This document shows, in pieces, positions 53,989-62,584 of a stretch of DNA of 64,000 nucleotides. The translations under genes were made by a program, and so were the position numbers. Below the pieces are notes generated by a model, which did not search any database, was not told the DNA's origin, and worked only from the letters and a program-made list of their open reading frames with translations. This DNA comes from Marivivens sp. LCG002 (GTDB taxonomy: Bacteria; Pseudomonadota; Alphaproteobacteria; Rhodobacterales; Rhodobacteraceae), in contig NZ_CP127165.1 in NCBI RefSeq assembly GCF_030264275.1, forward strand, positions 1,104,001-1,168,000. Reading direction: 5' to 3'. Every line of letters begins with the position of its first letter. The stretch's first letter is position 1.

Positions 53989-55323
53989 ATGACCAAAGCC
54001 ATGAAAATCGCGATCGTTGACGACGAAAAGGACATGCGCCAGTCGATCAGCCAATGGCTCGCGCTGTCGGGCTTTGACACCGAAACCTTTGCCAGTGCCG
54101 AAGAGGCGCTCAAGGGGATCAACTCGGATTATCCCGGTATCGTGGTCAGCGACATCAAGATGCCTGGTATGGACGGGATGCAATTCCTCCGTAAGATCAA
54201 GGGTTTGGACAGCACTCTTCCCGTAATCATGATCACGGGGCACGGCGATGTGCCTATGGCGGTCGAGGCGATGCGGATCGGCGCGTTCGATTTCCTTGAA
54301 AAACCGTTCAATCCCGACCGCATGACCGAGCTTGCGAAAAAGGCGACGAACGCGCGGCGCTTGACGCTTGATAACCGCGCCTTGCGCAAAGAGCTCTCCG
54401 ACGGCTCTGCGCTGATGCAAAAGCTGATCGGGGCAAGCCCCTCGATGGTGCGCCTCAAGGAAGACATTCTCGATCTGGGGCAGGCCGATGGTCACGTCCT
54501 GATCGAAGGCGAAACAGGCACGGGCAAGACGCTCGTCGCCCACGCGCTCCACGCAGTCGGCTCGCGCGCGAACAAGAAATTCGTTCTGATCTCCTGCGCC
54601 GCCTATGACGAGGATACGCTTGTGCGCCGTCTCTTTGGCCCCGCCCAAGAGGACGAGCCGATCCCCGCAATGGAAGAGGCCCGTGGCGGCACTCTGGTGC
54701 TCGAGGATATCGAGGCGCTGAGCCAGTCGCTTCAGGCCCGTCTTTTGACTGCGATCAACGAGCAGGGGACGCCTGCCGAGACGCGGATCGTCGCGATCTG
54801 TAACCTTCAGGAACAGAACAAAACCTGCGAAAGCGTGCTGCGTCCCGATCTCTTTTACCGTCTTGCCGCGCTTCGGATCACCGTCCCGCCGCTGCGTCAG
54901 CGCGGCGAGGATATCCTCACGCTCTTTACCGCGCTGTCAGAGCAATTTGCCGATGAATATGGCTGCGACGCGCCACAAGTCACCGCGCAAGAGGCCGCAC
55001 AGCTCCTGCAAGCGCCTTGGCCCGGCAACGTGCGCCAGCTCATCAATGTGGCCGAGCGCGCCGTGCTCCAGAGCCGTCGCGGTTCGGGCACCATCGCGTC
55101 GTTGCTCATGAGCGACAGCGACGAAGAAGGGCGCCCCGCGATGACCACCGAGGGCAAGCCGCTCAAGGAATTCGTCGAAGCCTTTGAACGGATGCTGATC
55201 GACAACACGATGCGCCGCCACAAAGGCTCGATCGTGGCTGTGATGGACGAACTTTGTCTGCCGCGACGCACGCTCAACGAAAAAATGGCGAAATACGGTC
55301 TGCAGCGCTCGGATTATCTCTGA
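53989..55323 (+). CDS. dctD: DctD/NtrC-type response regulator lacking the GAFTGA loop
   Basis: The 444-residue protein has a receiver (Asp55 in VVSDIKMPGMDG), an AAA+ domain and a Fis-type helix-turn-helix (SIVAVMDELCLPRRTLNEKMAKYG). Walker A is GETGTGKT (174-181). The region between RRLFG and ARGGTLVLED, where sigma-54 activators carry GAFTGA, has only AQEDEPIPAMEE. The Walker B acidic pair reads Glu239-Asp240 (LVLEDIE) instead of Asp-Glu. It therefore probably does not activate sigma-54 polymerase and may work with sigma-70 polymerase, as Rhodobacter NtrC does. It is translationally close to dctB (6-bp gap). Confidence 0.85.
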   Translation: MTKAMKIAIVDDEKDMRQSISQWLALSGFDTETFASAEEALKGINSDYPGIVVSDIKMPGMDGMQFLRKIKGLDSTLPVIMITGHGDVPMAVEAMRIGAFDFLEKPFNPDRMTELAKKATNARRLTLDNRALRKELSDGSALMQKLIGASPSMVRLKEDILDLGQADGHVLIEGETGTGKTLVAHALHAVGSRANKKFVLISCAAYDEDTLVRRLFGPAQEDEPIPAMEEARGGTLVLEDIEALSQSLQARLLTAINEQGTPAETRIVAICNLQEQNKTCESVLRPDLFYRLAALRITVPPLRQRGEDILTLFTALSEQFADEYGCDAPQVTAQEAAQLLQAPWPGNVRQLINVAERAVLQSRRGSGTIASLLMSDSDEEGRPAMTTEGKPLKEFVEAFERMLIDNTMRRHKGSIVAVMDELCLPRRTLNEKMAKYGLQRSDYL

Positions 55324-55333
55324 TTTTCGCTAT

Positions 55334-55358
55334 AAAGCCCTGCGAAATGCGGGGCTTT
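55334..55358 (+). terminator. Terminator of dctBD
   Basis: AAAGCCCTGC (55334-55343) pairs with GCGGGGCTTT (55349-55358) with one T-G pair, a 5-nt loop and a short T-run inside the stem end. It starts 10 bp past the dctD stop. Confidence 0.7.
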
Positions 55359-55370
55359 GTAACTTGGGCA

Positions 55371-55400
55371 TTGAAATTATCCCCAGCCCTCCGCTATGTA
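55371..55400 (+). promoter_or_regulatory. Candidate rne promoter
   Basis: TTGAAA (55371-55376), 18-bp spacer, TATGTA (55395-55400). It lies right after the dctD terminator and would give a leader of about 345 nt. Confidence 0.35.
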
Positions 55401-55752
55401 TGATCTACGGACGCTCGCGCTACGGTGCGCGGTGAGGTTCGGAAAGTTTCACTGTTCCAGAGAAAAACGGGCCAAGGCGCCGCTCTGTCGCAGATATACA
55501 TGACCTTGAAATGGTCAGAAGAACGCCCTGGCTGCGCGAGGTTTCAATCGGACGCGCCGGGCCTATTAACGGGCGCCCAAGGGCGTCGGAGAAGAACCGC
55601 GATGCAACGCGTGCTCGTAACAGGCATAAATGTGGAGGCCCCGAGGGGCCCGCTTTGTGTTCACACGCTCATCGCCATAACAGATAACCACGCAAAGCCG
55701 ACCGCCGCCCCTCCGGGGGAGAGGCCGCTTTTGCGTGCGAAAAACGGATACA

Positions 55753-58482
55753 ATGGCAAAGAAAATGCTCATCGATGCCACACACGCGGAAGAAACCCGC
55801 GTCGTCGTGGTAGACGGCAACAAGGTCGAGGAATTTGACTTTGAAAGCCAATCTAAGCGCCAGCTTGCTGGTAATATCTATCTCGCAAAAGTAACCCGCG
55901 TAGAGCCCTCTCTACAGGCTGCATTTGTCGATTACGGCGGCAACCGTCACGGGTTCCTCGCGTTTTCCGAGATTCACCCCGATTACTATCAGATCCCTGT
56001 CGCGGACCGCGAAGCTCTGATGGAAGAAGAGCGTGCCTATGCAGAAAGCCTCAAGGCCGAAGCAGAGCACGAAGAGGACGACAAGCCCAAGCGCTCGCGT
56101 CGTCGTCGCTCGCGCACACGCTCCAAAGCGTCCGACACCGCATCGAACGATATCGTCGCAACCCAAGAGGTCGCAGGCGATGACGACGGCGCGCCGCGCC
56201 GCGAGATTGCGGGCATGGAAACCATCGACTTTGACGACGAGGACGATCACGAGGGCGACAGCCCGATGATGACCGTTCACGAGACTCCCGTCGAAACCCC
56301 GACCGCGGACGAAGAGCCTTCGGACGAGGGCGTCGAGGCTCAGGACGTCGCCGACATCCAAGGGACCGAAGAGGGCGCAAGCGCCTCTGACGTCGACGAA
56401 GATGAAGACGAGGACGACGAAGAGCACGAAGACGACGAGATCGAAAGCGTCGCCGACGAGGACGACAGCGAAGACGTGCGCCCCGTGCGCAAGCCGCGTC
56501 CCAAGCGCTACAAGATCCAGGAAGTCATCAAGGTGCGCCAGATCCTTCTGGTGCAGGTCGTCAAGGAAGAGCGCGGCAACAAGGGCGCGGCTCTGACCAC
56601 CTATCTTTCGCTTGCTGGCCGTTATTGCGTTCTTATGCCCAACACCGCACGCGGTGGCGGCATTTCGCGCAAGATCACCAATGCAGCCGACCGCAAACGT
56701 CTCAAGGAAATCGCGAGCGAGATGGAAGTGCCGCAGGGCGCAGGTCTTATCGTGCGCACCGCAGGGAGCCAGCGGACCAAACCCGAAATCAAGCGCGACT
56801 ATGAATATCTTCAGCGCCTTTGGGAGCAGATCCGCGAGCTGACGCTCAAATCCGCTGCGCCTGCCAAGATTTACGAAGAGGGCGACCTCATCAAGCGCAC
56901 GATCCGCGATCTTTACTCCAAAGAGATCGACGAAGTGATCGTTGCAGGCGACGAAGGCTATCGGACGGCCAAGGACTTCATGAAAATGATCATGCCGTCC
57001 CACGCCAAGAACGTGAAGCCCTATGCCGATCAACTCCCGCTCTTTGCGCGCTATCAGGTCGAGGGCTATCTTTCGGGCATGTTCAACCCGACGGTCCAAC
57101 TTCCTTCGGGCGGATATATCGTCATCGGTGTGACCGAAGCGCTTGTTGCGATCGACGTGAACTCGGGCCGCGCCACCAAGGAAGGGTCGATCGAGCAGAC
57201 CGCTCTCAAGACCAACCTTGAAGCCGCCGAAGAGGTTGCCCGTCAACTGCGCCTTCGTGACCTTGCGGGTCTGATCGTCATCGACTTTATCGATATGGAC
57301 GAGCGCAAGAACAACACCGCCGTTGAAAAGCGTCTCAAGGACAAGCTCAAGACCGACCGTGCCCGCATTCAGGTCGGCCGTATTTCGGGCTTTGGCCTCT
57401 TGGAAATGTCGCGTCAGCGTCTGCGCCCCGGTATGCTCGAGGCCACGACCCAGCCGTGCCCGCATTGCCATGGAACGGGCCTTTTGCGTTCGGACGACAA
57501 CGTCGCGCTCCTGATCCTTCGCCAGCTCGAAGAAGAAGGCGTTCGCGGTCGCTCGCGCGAGGTTCTCGTGCGTGCGCCCATCGGTATCGCCAACTTCCTC
57601 ATGAACCAGAAGCGCGAGCATATCGCGGACATCGAAGCGCGCTATGGTATGGCCGTGCGGATAGAATGTGATCCGACGCTTATCTCGCCCGATTTCGCTG
57701 TCGAGAAGTTCAAGACCGCAACGCGTATCGTTCCCGAAGCCGCTCCCGTCCAAATGGTGTCTGCCGCTCTTCTCGAAGAGGACGACGACGACATCGTAGA
57801 AGAGGTGGAAGAGGTCGAAGAAGAGACTGTCGAGGCTTCGGAAGAGGATAAGCCCAAGAAGAAAAAGCGTCGTCGTCGTCGTCGTCGCGGTTCGGGCAAG
57901 AACGCCGAGAACGGGTCCGAAAACGGCGAGTCCGACGAGTCGGACGACGCCGAAGGCGATGAAACGGACGATGAGACGTCTGAAACCGTAGCGCCCGAAG
58001 CCGTTGCCGAAGTGACCGAAGAGCCCGGCGAGGCTGCACCTTCCGAAGAGGCAGACGCACCTTCGGAGACCGAGGAAAAGCCCGCCAAGAAGACACGCGC
58101 ACGCTCGACCCGTAGCCGCTCCAAGAAAAAGGACGCCGAAGAGGCCGAGGCACAGGCAGAAGCGCCTGCCGCCGAAGCTGCGACCGACGCTCCGACCGAA
58201 GAGCCTCAGGCCGAGGAAAAACCGAAGCGCGCCCCGCGCAAGCGCACCGCAACCCGCAAGAAAAAGACCGAGGAAGAGGCTGTTGCCGAAACTCCGATCG
58301 AAGCGGAACCCGCCCAAGCGGAGGCACCTGTCGAGGTCAAAGCGGAAGCGGCTGTCGCTGTTGTGGCTGAAGAGCCGCCCGCAGAAGCTGCGCCCGAGCC
58401 TGAATTGGTGACGGCAGAGCCCGAGGCCCCCAAAGCCGAGGAAAAGCCAAAGCCCAAACGCAAGGGCTGGTGGACCCTCTGA
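55753..58482 (+). CDS. rne: Ribonuclease E
   Basis: RNase E starts most mRNA decay and processes rRNA and tRNA. The 909-residue protein begins AKKMLIDATHAEETRVVVVDG. Its S1 domain (about 35-300) is interrupted by an acidic, Glu/Asp-rich insert of roughly 160 residues (about 95-255), an alphaproteobacterial trait. The 5'-sensor and DNase I-like catalytic region follow (GYIVIGVTEALVAIDVNSGRA, LIVIDFIDMDE), then the zinc-link CPHCHGTG. The C-terminal 250 residues are Glu/Ala/Lys-rich disorder with an Arg-rich patch (KKKRRRRRRRG). The end is KGWWTL; a terminal GWW is the PNPase-binding motif known in Caulobacter RNase E. Confidence 0.96.
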   Translation: MAKKMLIDATHAEETRVVVVDGNKVEEFDFESQSKRQLAGNIYLAKVTRVEPSLQAAFVDYGGNRHGFLAFSEIHPDYYQIPVADREALMEEERAYAESLKAEAEHEEDDKPKRSRRRRSRTRSKASDTASNDIVATQEVAGDDDGAPRREIAGMETIDFDDEDDHEGDSPMMTVHETPVETPTADEEPSDEGVEAQDVADIQGTEEGASASDVDEDEDEDDEEHEDDEIESVADEDDSEDVRPVRKPRPKRYKIQEVIKVRQILLVQVVKEERGNKGAALTTYLSLAGRYCVLMPNTARGGGISRKITNAADRKRLKEIASEMEVPQGAGLIVRTAGSQRTKPEIKRDYEYLQRLWEQIRELTLKSAAPAKIYEEGDLIKRTIRDLYSKEIDEVIVAGDEGYRTAKDFMKMIMPSHAKNVKPYADQLPLFARYQVEGYLSGMFNPTVQLPSGGYIVIGVTEALVAIDVNSGRATKEGSIEQTALKTNLEAAEEVARQLRLRDLAGLIVIDFIDMDERKNNTAVEKRLKDKLKTDRARIQVGRISGFGLLEMSRQRLRPGMLEATTQPCPHCHGTGLLRSDDNVALLILRQLEEEGVRGRSREVLVRAPIGIANFLMNQKREHIADIEARYGMAVRIECDPTLISPDFAVEKFKTATRIVPEAAPVQMVSAALLEEDDDDIVEEVEEVEEETVEASEEDKPKKKKRRRRRRRGSGKNAENGSENGESDESDDAEGDETDDETSETVAPEAVAEVTEEPGEAAPSEEADAPSETEEKPAKKTRARSTRSRSKKKDAEEAEAQAEAPAAEAATDAPTEEPQAEEKPKRAPRKRTATRKKKTEEEAVAETPIEAEPAQAEAPVEVKAEAAVAVVAEEPPAEAAPEPELVTAEPEAPKAEEKPKPKRKGWWTL

Positions 58483-58490
58483 GTTCATAA

Positions 58491-58518
58491 GAACGCCGTC
58501 CTTCGGGGCGGCGTTTTC
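58491..58518 (+). terminator. Rho-independent terminator of rne
   Basis: AACGCCGTCC, TTCG loop, GGGCGGCGTT and TTTCGTTT directly follow the rne stop. One T-G pair in the stem. Confidence 0.92.
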
Positions 58519-58604
58519 GTTTCAGGCGCTTACTCGAATGTGACCGCTTGACGCGTGACGCGGGGCACGGATTGCCTTATGTCCGATGGAAAAGGGGACC
58601 AGAT

Positions 58605-59360
58605 ATGTTCGACGCAGGCACATTTCTTGACGCTTCACTTCTCGTCGCGATGGGCATTTCGCTTGTTGCGGGGGTACTTTCGTTTCTTAGCCCCTGCGTT
58701 CTTCCTGTTGTGCCGCCCTATCTGGCCTATATGGGCGGCGTGTCCGTGACCCAAATGGAAGGGGAAAGCAGCGCGCGCGGAAAAGTGTTTCTTTCTGCCG
58801 TGTTCTTTGTGCTCGGGCTTTCGACCGTGTTTCTTCTGCTCGGGTTCGCATTCTCGGCGGCGGGACGGCTTTTCCTGTCCTTTCAGGATGTGGCGATCAC
58901 GATAGCCGGTGTGATCATCATCATTTTCGGTCTTCATTTCATCGGGGTTTTCCGCATTCCGTTCCTGAACCGCGAGGCGCGGATCGATGCTGGGGATCAA
59001 GGCGGGAGTGCCTTTGGCGCCTATCTTTTGGGGTTGGCCTTCGCCTTTGGCTGGACACCCTGTCTCGGGCCCGTGCTCGGCGCAATCCTCGGTCTTGCGG
59101 CCTCCGAAGCCGATATGGCCAAAGGCACGCTTCTACTTGCAGTCTATGCCATCGGTTTGGGGTTGCCGTTCCTTCTTGTTGCGGCCTTTTTCCCGCGGCT
59201 CAAAGGACCGATGAATTGGCTCAAGCGGCATATGCGGACCGTGGAAAAACTCTCGGGAACCTTGCTCCTGATTGTGGGAATCCTCATGCTCACCGGGAAA
59301 TTCTCGGACATTTCCTTCTGGCTACTTGAGACGTTCCCGGGACTTGCAACTTTGGGGTAA
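58605..59360 (+). CDS. ccdA: CcdA-family thiol-disulfide membrane transporter
   Basis: CcdA passes electrons from cytoplasmic thioredoxin across the membrane for cytochrome c maturation and other periplasmic thiol reduction. The 251-residue protein has six predicted helices and the paired cysteines in FLSPCVLPVVPPYL and FGWTPCLGPVLGA, diagnostic of the DsbD-beta/CcdA family. The ATG at 58605 follows AAAAGGGGACC. It has no thioredoxin domain, so a separate periplasmic partner is needed; none is adjacent. Confidence 0.92.
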   Translation: MFDAGTFLDASLLVAMGISLVAGVLSFLSPCVLPVVPPYLAYMGGVSVTQMEGESSARGKVFLSAVFFVLGLSTVFLLLGFAFSAAGRLFLSFQDVAITIAGVIIIIFGLHFIGVFRIPFLNREARIDAGDQGGSAFGAYLLGLAFAFGWTPCLGPVLGAILGLAASEADMAKGTLLLAVYAIGLGLPFLLVAAFFPRLKGPMNWLKRHMRTVEKLSGTLLLIVGILMLTGKFSDISFWLLETFPGLATLG

Positions 59361-59427
59361 ATTCCACTCTTATATTTACAAGTTTTGAGCGCTAGACTGC
59401 TCCAAAAGAGTGGACAAGAGACCCATC

Positions 59428-60705
59428 ATGACGGAGCAAGAGACCGCGAGGCCGGTGCGAAAGCGTCAGGTTTTCTATATCCCGGGCTATGATCCGATCC
59501 ATCCGCGCCGCTATCGCGAACTCTATCGCAAAGAAGGCGCCGATCAGGCTGCGATTTCGGGGTATGCGCTGTCACTGTCTCCGGCAAGCGGGGCCCGCTA
59601 CGGCTGGCAGATCGAAGCCGAGATCGACGGGGCGAAGGTCGACACCAAGGTCGAGGTGCTGGTCTGGTCGGACATTGTGCGGGACAGCATGGAGAACACG
59701 ATCCCCGCGACCTATCTCCAACTTGTGCGCACGGCTTGGACCTATCTGGCGAGCGGTGCTCTCTTTCGGCTGATGTTTCTGCGCAAGGGGCCGATCATCG
59801 CCGCGCTTTATCCCGTCGGAATGCTTCTGCTTCAATTGGTGGTCGCGCTTTTGATCGGGGCGTTCTGCACTTGGGTGTTCCAAGCGCTCTCGGTCTTTGT
59901 CGCGGGGCTGATGATCCCGATCCCCGAAGTGGTGGAAGCATATCGGCCTGTGTTCTTCCTTTTGTCCGTGCCCTTGTTTCCGATGACCACGATCGCAGTC
60001 CTTCGGTGGTTCAAGTCCAAGGACAACAGGTTTTTCGCCTATTACCTGATGCATGACTATGCCTATTCCGCCCATTGGAACGGGGCGAACCCACCCGAGT
60101 TGAAAGCGAGAATGTCCCGCTTCAGGGGCGCAATCATCGAGGCGCTTTCCTCCGATGTCGACGAAGTTCTGGTTGTGGGGCATTCGTCGGGTGCGCATCT
60201 GGCGGTCTCGATCCTTGCCGATATCTTGCGCGCGGGCGCAGTGCCAGAGGTTGGGCCTGCGTTGGGGTTCCTGTCACTGGGTCAGGTGGTGCCGATGGTA
60301 TCCTTCTTGCGTGATGCAGGTCGTTTGCGTGCCGATCTTCGGATGCTGAGCGAACAGGACCTTGTTGCTTGGGTTGATGTCACAGCTCCGGGGGATGGCT
60401 GCGCCTTTGCGCTCTGCGACCCTGTTTCGGTGAGCGGTGTCGCGCGCGAGGATAAGAAGAAATGGCCGCTGGTCATTTCCGCCGCCTTTACCCAAAGCCT
60501 TTCGCCCGAGCGTTGGTCGGAATTGCGCTGGCGGTTTTTCCGTCTCCACTTTCAATACCTTTGCGCTTTTGATCGGCCCAAGGATTACGACTATTTCCAG
60601 ATCACGGCGGGGCCCAAGACACTTGCCGAAAGGTTCAAGGATCGCCCCCCGTCGAAAAGCCGGATCGAGCGGCCGCTCAATCGCTATACATCGGTCAACA
60701 CATGA
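59428..60705 (+). CDS. Alpha/beta-hydrolase-like membrane protein of unknown substrate
   Basis: The 425-residue protein starts with a hydrolase-like strand (RQVFYIPGYDPIHPRRYRELYRKE). Two hydrophobic segments lie mid-protein (about 125-160 and 170-195). A nucleophile elbow GHSSG (251-255, Ser253) follows in VDEVLVVGHSSGAHLAVSILAD. A later Asp (VDVTAPGDG) and His (LHFQYLCAFD) could complete a triad. I do not recognise a named family. The TGA overlaps the P450 ATG (ATGA at 60702-60705), so the two proteins are made together and may act on one lipophilic substrate. GTG 59410 is an alternative start. Confidence 0.62.
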   Translation: MTEQETARPVRKRQVFYIPGYDPIHPRRYRELYRKEGADQAAISGYALSLSPASGARYGWQIEAEIDGAKVDTKVEVLVWSDIVRDSMENTIPATYLQLVRTAWTYLASGALFRLMFLRKGPIIAALYPVGMLLLQLVVALLIGAFCTWVFQALSVFVAGLMIPIPEVVEAYRPVFFLLSVPLFPMTTIAVLRWFKSKDNRFFAYYLMHDYAYSAHWNGANPPELKARMSRFRGAIIEALSSDVDEVLVVGHSSGAHLAVSILADILRAGAVPEVGPALGFLSLGQVVPMVSFLRDAGRLRADLRMLSEQDLVAWVDVTAPGDGCAFALCDPVSVSGVAREDKKKWPLVISAAFTQSLSPERWSELRWRFFRLHFQYLCAFDRPKDYDYFQITAGPKTLAERFKDRPPSKSRIERPLNRYTSVNT

Positions 60706-62084
60706 TCCCGCCCAAACCTCCTTCACGTCCTGAAAAGGTGTCGCTCTGGCGCTATTTGCGGCTCTTCCGCGAGGACATCCTTTCGGCCCAGCCTTCCAAA
60801 CTCTATCGCGCTTGGATGGCGCAGTTCCGCACGCCGTTCTTTCAAAGCTATCTGGTCAATGATCCTGCGCTTATCCGTTGTGTCCTCAACGAAAGGCCCG
60901 ATGATTTTCCCAAGTCGGATCGTGTCGGAGCAGGATTGCGCCCCATCCTTGGGGAGTCGGTGTTCCTCACCAATGGTGAGGTCTGGAAAAGCCAGCGGCG
61001 CATCATCGATCCGAGTTTCGCAGGTGGTAGGCTTCGCGATACCTTTCCCGCGATGTGGGCCGCAGGCGAAAGCGCGGTGGCGCGGCTTGCTCCTTTGGCC
61101 GATGGCGGGCCATTGGAGATCGAGCAAGAGACAAGCCATCTGGCCGCCGATGTGATCTTTCGCACGCTCTTTTCTCTACCGATCGAAGACGAGACGGCAA
61201 CGCGGGTTTTCGAAGAATTCCGCGCCCATCAGCGCAGTCAGCCCATCCTCAATCTTGCTGCGTTCGTGCGCGGGCCAAAATGGATGCCGCGCTTTTTCTC
61301 GTCCGAGACCAAGCGCACAGCCAAGGTGATCCGTCGTTTGATCACCGATCTGACGACGCGTCGTCTGGCTCTGATCGAAACGGGCAATGCGCCCGACGAT
61401 CTTGCGACCAAGATCATGACGACCGAGGACCCTTTGACGGGCAAAACCTTTGACGTGCCTGAAATGGTCGATCAGGTGGCGATTTTCTTTCTTGCAGGAC
61501 ACGAGACAAGCGCCTCTGCGCTGGCGTGGGCGCTCTATCTTTGCGCGCTCTATCCCGAGTGGCAGGAGAGGATCGCCAAAGAGGCCGAGGCCCTCGTCCC
61601 CGAGTTTTCGGCCGTTGCCAAGCTCCGCGTGACGCGCAATGTCTTCAGTGAAACCCTGCGCCTCTATCCGCCCGTTCCGATGATGGTGCGTGAAACCACT
61701 TGTCCCGAAGAGTTCAGGGGCAGGGCGGTCAAACCCGGTGCCCAGGTGGTTCTCAGCCCTTGGCATCTACATCGTCACGAGCGGCTTTGGGAGAGACCCG
61801 ACGCGTTTGATCCAACGCGCTTCGAGGCGGATGCGGATCGCGGCGCCATTCGTGACGCCTATATGCCGTTTTCTTCGGGTCCGAGGGTCTGCACCGGTGC
61901 GGGCTTTGCCATGGTCGAGGGACCGCTGTTGCTTGCGATGCTGCTCCGGTCCTATCGGTTCGAGGTGGTCGAGGGGCGCGATCCTGTGCCTGTCGCGCAT
62001 CTCACTGTCCGCGCCAAAGACGGTATCTGGCTACGCGTGACCCCGCGCAACGGCGCGCTGGAAAAGCCAGACGCGGATCGCTGA
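60702..62084 (+). CDS. Cytochrome P450
   Basis: The 460-residue haem monooxygenase has the I-helix oxygen motif AGHETSASALAW, the E-x-x-R of the K helix (ETLRLYPP), the PERF-like DAFDPTRFEAD, and the haem loop FSSGPRVCTGAGFA with ligand Cys397. The N-terminus lacks a membrane anchor. The features are closest to CYP4/CYP102-like or bacterial class E enzymes rather than the CYP101/107 type, which suggests fatty acyl or terpenoid hydroxylation; that is inference. Redox partners are not adjacent. It is coupled to the hydrolase-like gene, and its 3' end overlaps the convergent RHH gene by 54 bp. Confidence 0.93.
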   Translation: MIPPKPPSRPEKVSLWRYLRLFREDILSAQPSKLYRAWMAQFRTPFFQSYLVNDPALIRCVLNERPDDFPKSDRVGAGLRPILGESVFLTNGEVWKSQRRIIDPSFAGGRLRDTFPAMWAAGESAVARLAPLADGGPLEIEQETSHLAADVIFRTLFSLPIEDETATRVFEEFRAHQRSQPILNLAAFVRGPKWMPRFFSSETKRTAKVIRRLITDLTTRRLALIETGNAPDDLATKIMTTEDPLTGKTFDVPEMVDQVAIFFLAGHETSASALAWALYLCALYPEWQERIAKEAEALVPEFSAVAKLRVTRNVFSETLRLYPPVPMMVRETTCPEEFRGRAVKPGAQVVLSPWHLHRHERLWERPDAFDPTRFEADADRGAIRDAYMPFSSGPRVCTGAGFAMVEGPLLLAMLLRSYRFEVVEGRDPVPVAHLTVRAKDGIWLRVTPRNGALEKPDADR

Positions 62085-62255
62085 GGCCAGCCCGATATCT
62101 CCGCGCTCTTCGTCGATCATCGCGGCAAGCTCGTTGAGCGCGATCCCGTCCTCTTTGGCCGCGTTGCGAAAGGCGGTCCAGAATACATCCTCGAGCGAAA
62201 CAGAGGTGCGGTGCCCCCGAAGCGTGAGCGAGCGCTTGACGGGACGCTCGGTCAT
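62031..62255 (-). CDS. Ribbon-helix-helix domain protein
   Basis: The 74-residue protein begins TERPVKRSLTLRGHRTSVSLEDVFWTAFRNAAKEDGIALNEL. The strand-helix-helix pattern with RTSVSLE is that of the alphaproteobacterial RHH_4 group of small putative DNA-binding proteins. It overlaps the end of the convergent P450 gene by 54 bp. Its ATG overlaps the stop of the upstream DUF4169 gene (ATGA at 62252-62255). Confidence 0.78.
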   Translation of the reverse strand: MTERPVKRSLTLRGHRTSVSLEDVFWTAFRNAAKEDGIALNELAAMIDEERGDIGLASAIRVWLFQRAVARGHA

Positions 62256-62431
62256 TCGTCTTCGAACTTGAGTTGGTCCAGATGGCTGCGCATCTTTGCC
62301 TCGCGCGTGGCATCGAGGAGACGCTGTGCCTTGGTGCGGCCGAACTTGAGCGCATTCGCATCGGCCTGCGCTTTCTCTTCGGCGCGGTCGCGTTCTTTAC
62401 GGGCTTTGTTCAGGTTGACGATGGACGACAT
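62252..62431 (-). CDS. DUF4169 protein
   Basis: The 59-residue protein SSIVNLNKARKERDRAEEKAQ is a charged, mostly helical DUF4169 member, small and cytoplasmic. Such genes commonly pair with RHH_4 genes in Rhodobacterales, as here with an ATGA overlap. Function is unknown. I start at MSSIVNLNK; a longer frame reaches 62461 without support. Confidence 0.8.
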   Translation of the reverse strand: MSSIVNLNKARKERDRAEEKAQADANALKFGRTKAQRLLDATREAKMRSHLDQLKFEDE

Positions 62432-62532
62432 CTTATCCTCGGTGAGTCTGCGGAAGACCAATCTAGCGCGGCGTGTGGTGATCTGCCAAGCGGTCGGCCC
62501 CGAGAATTCTGTGGATGAATCGGGTCAAACAG

Positions 62533-62561
62533 AAACGCCGACCCCAAAGGGATCGACGTTT
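62533..62561 (-). terminator. Terminator of sspB
   Basis: On the minus strand AAACGTCGATCCC, a 4-nt loop, GGGTCGGCGTTT, with T-G pairs, lie 24 bp past the sspB stop. The trailing CTGTTTG is a weak U-tract. Confidence 0.75.
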
Positions 62562-62584
62562 CATCAAATCTCTTTTATTTTCCG

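Larger units (their letters stand above)
55324..55752. other. 429-bp region forming the long rne leader
   Basis: No protein gene is evident. After the dctD terminator (55334-55358) there is a candidate promoter and then about 350 nt before the rne start. It has GC-rich hairpins such as GGCCCC-GA-GGGGCC near 55640 and CCCCTCCGGGGGAG near 55710. RNase E genes often have long 5' leaders through which the enzyme controls its own mRNA, so that is the likely role. Confidence 0.55.

Noticed and set aside
55912-58488. 858-codon open frame antisense to rne
   Set aside because: It mirrors the codon pattern of rne, has Phe/Leu/Arg-rich composition and no domain; a shadow of a high-GC gene.
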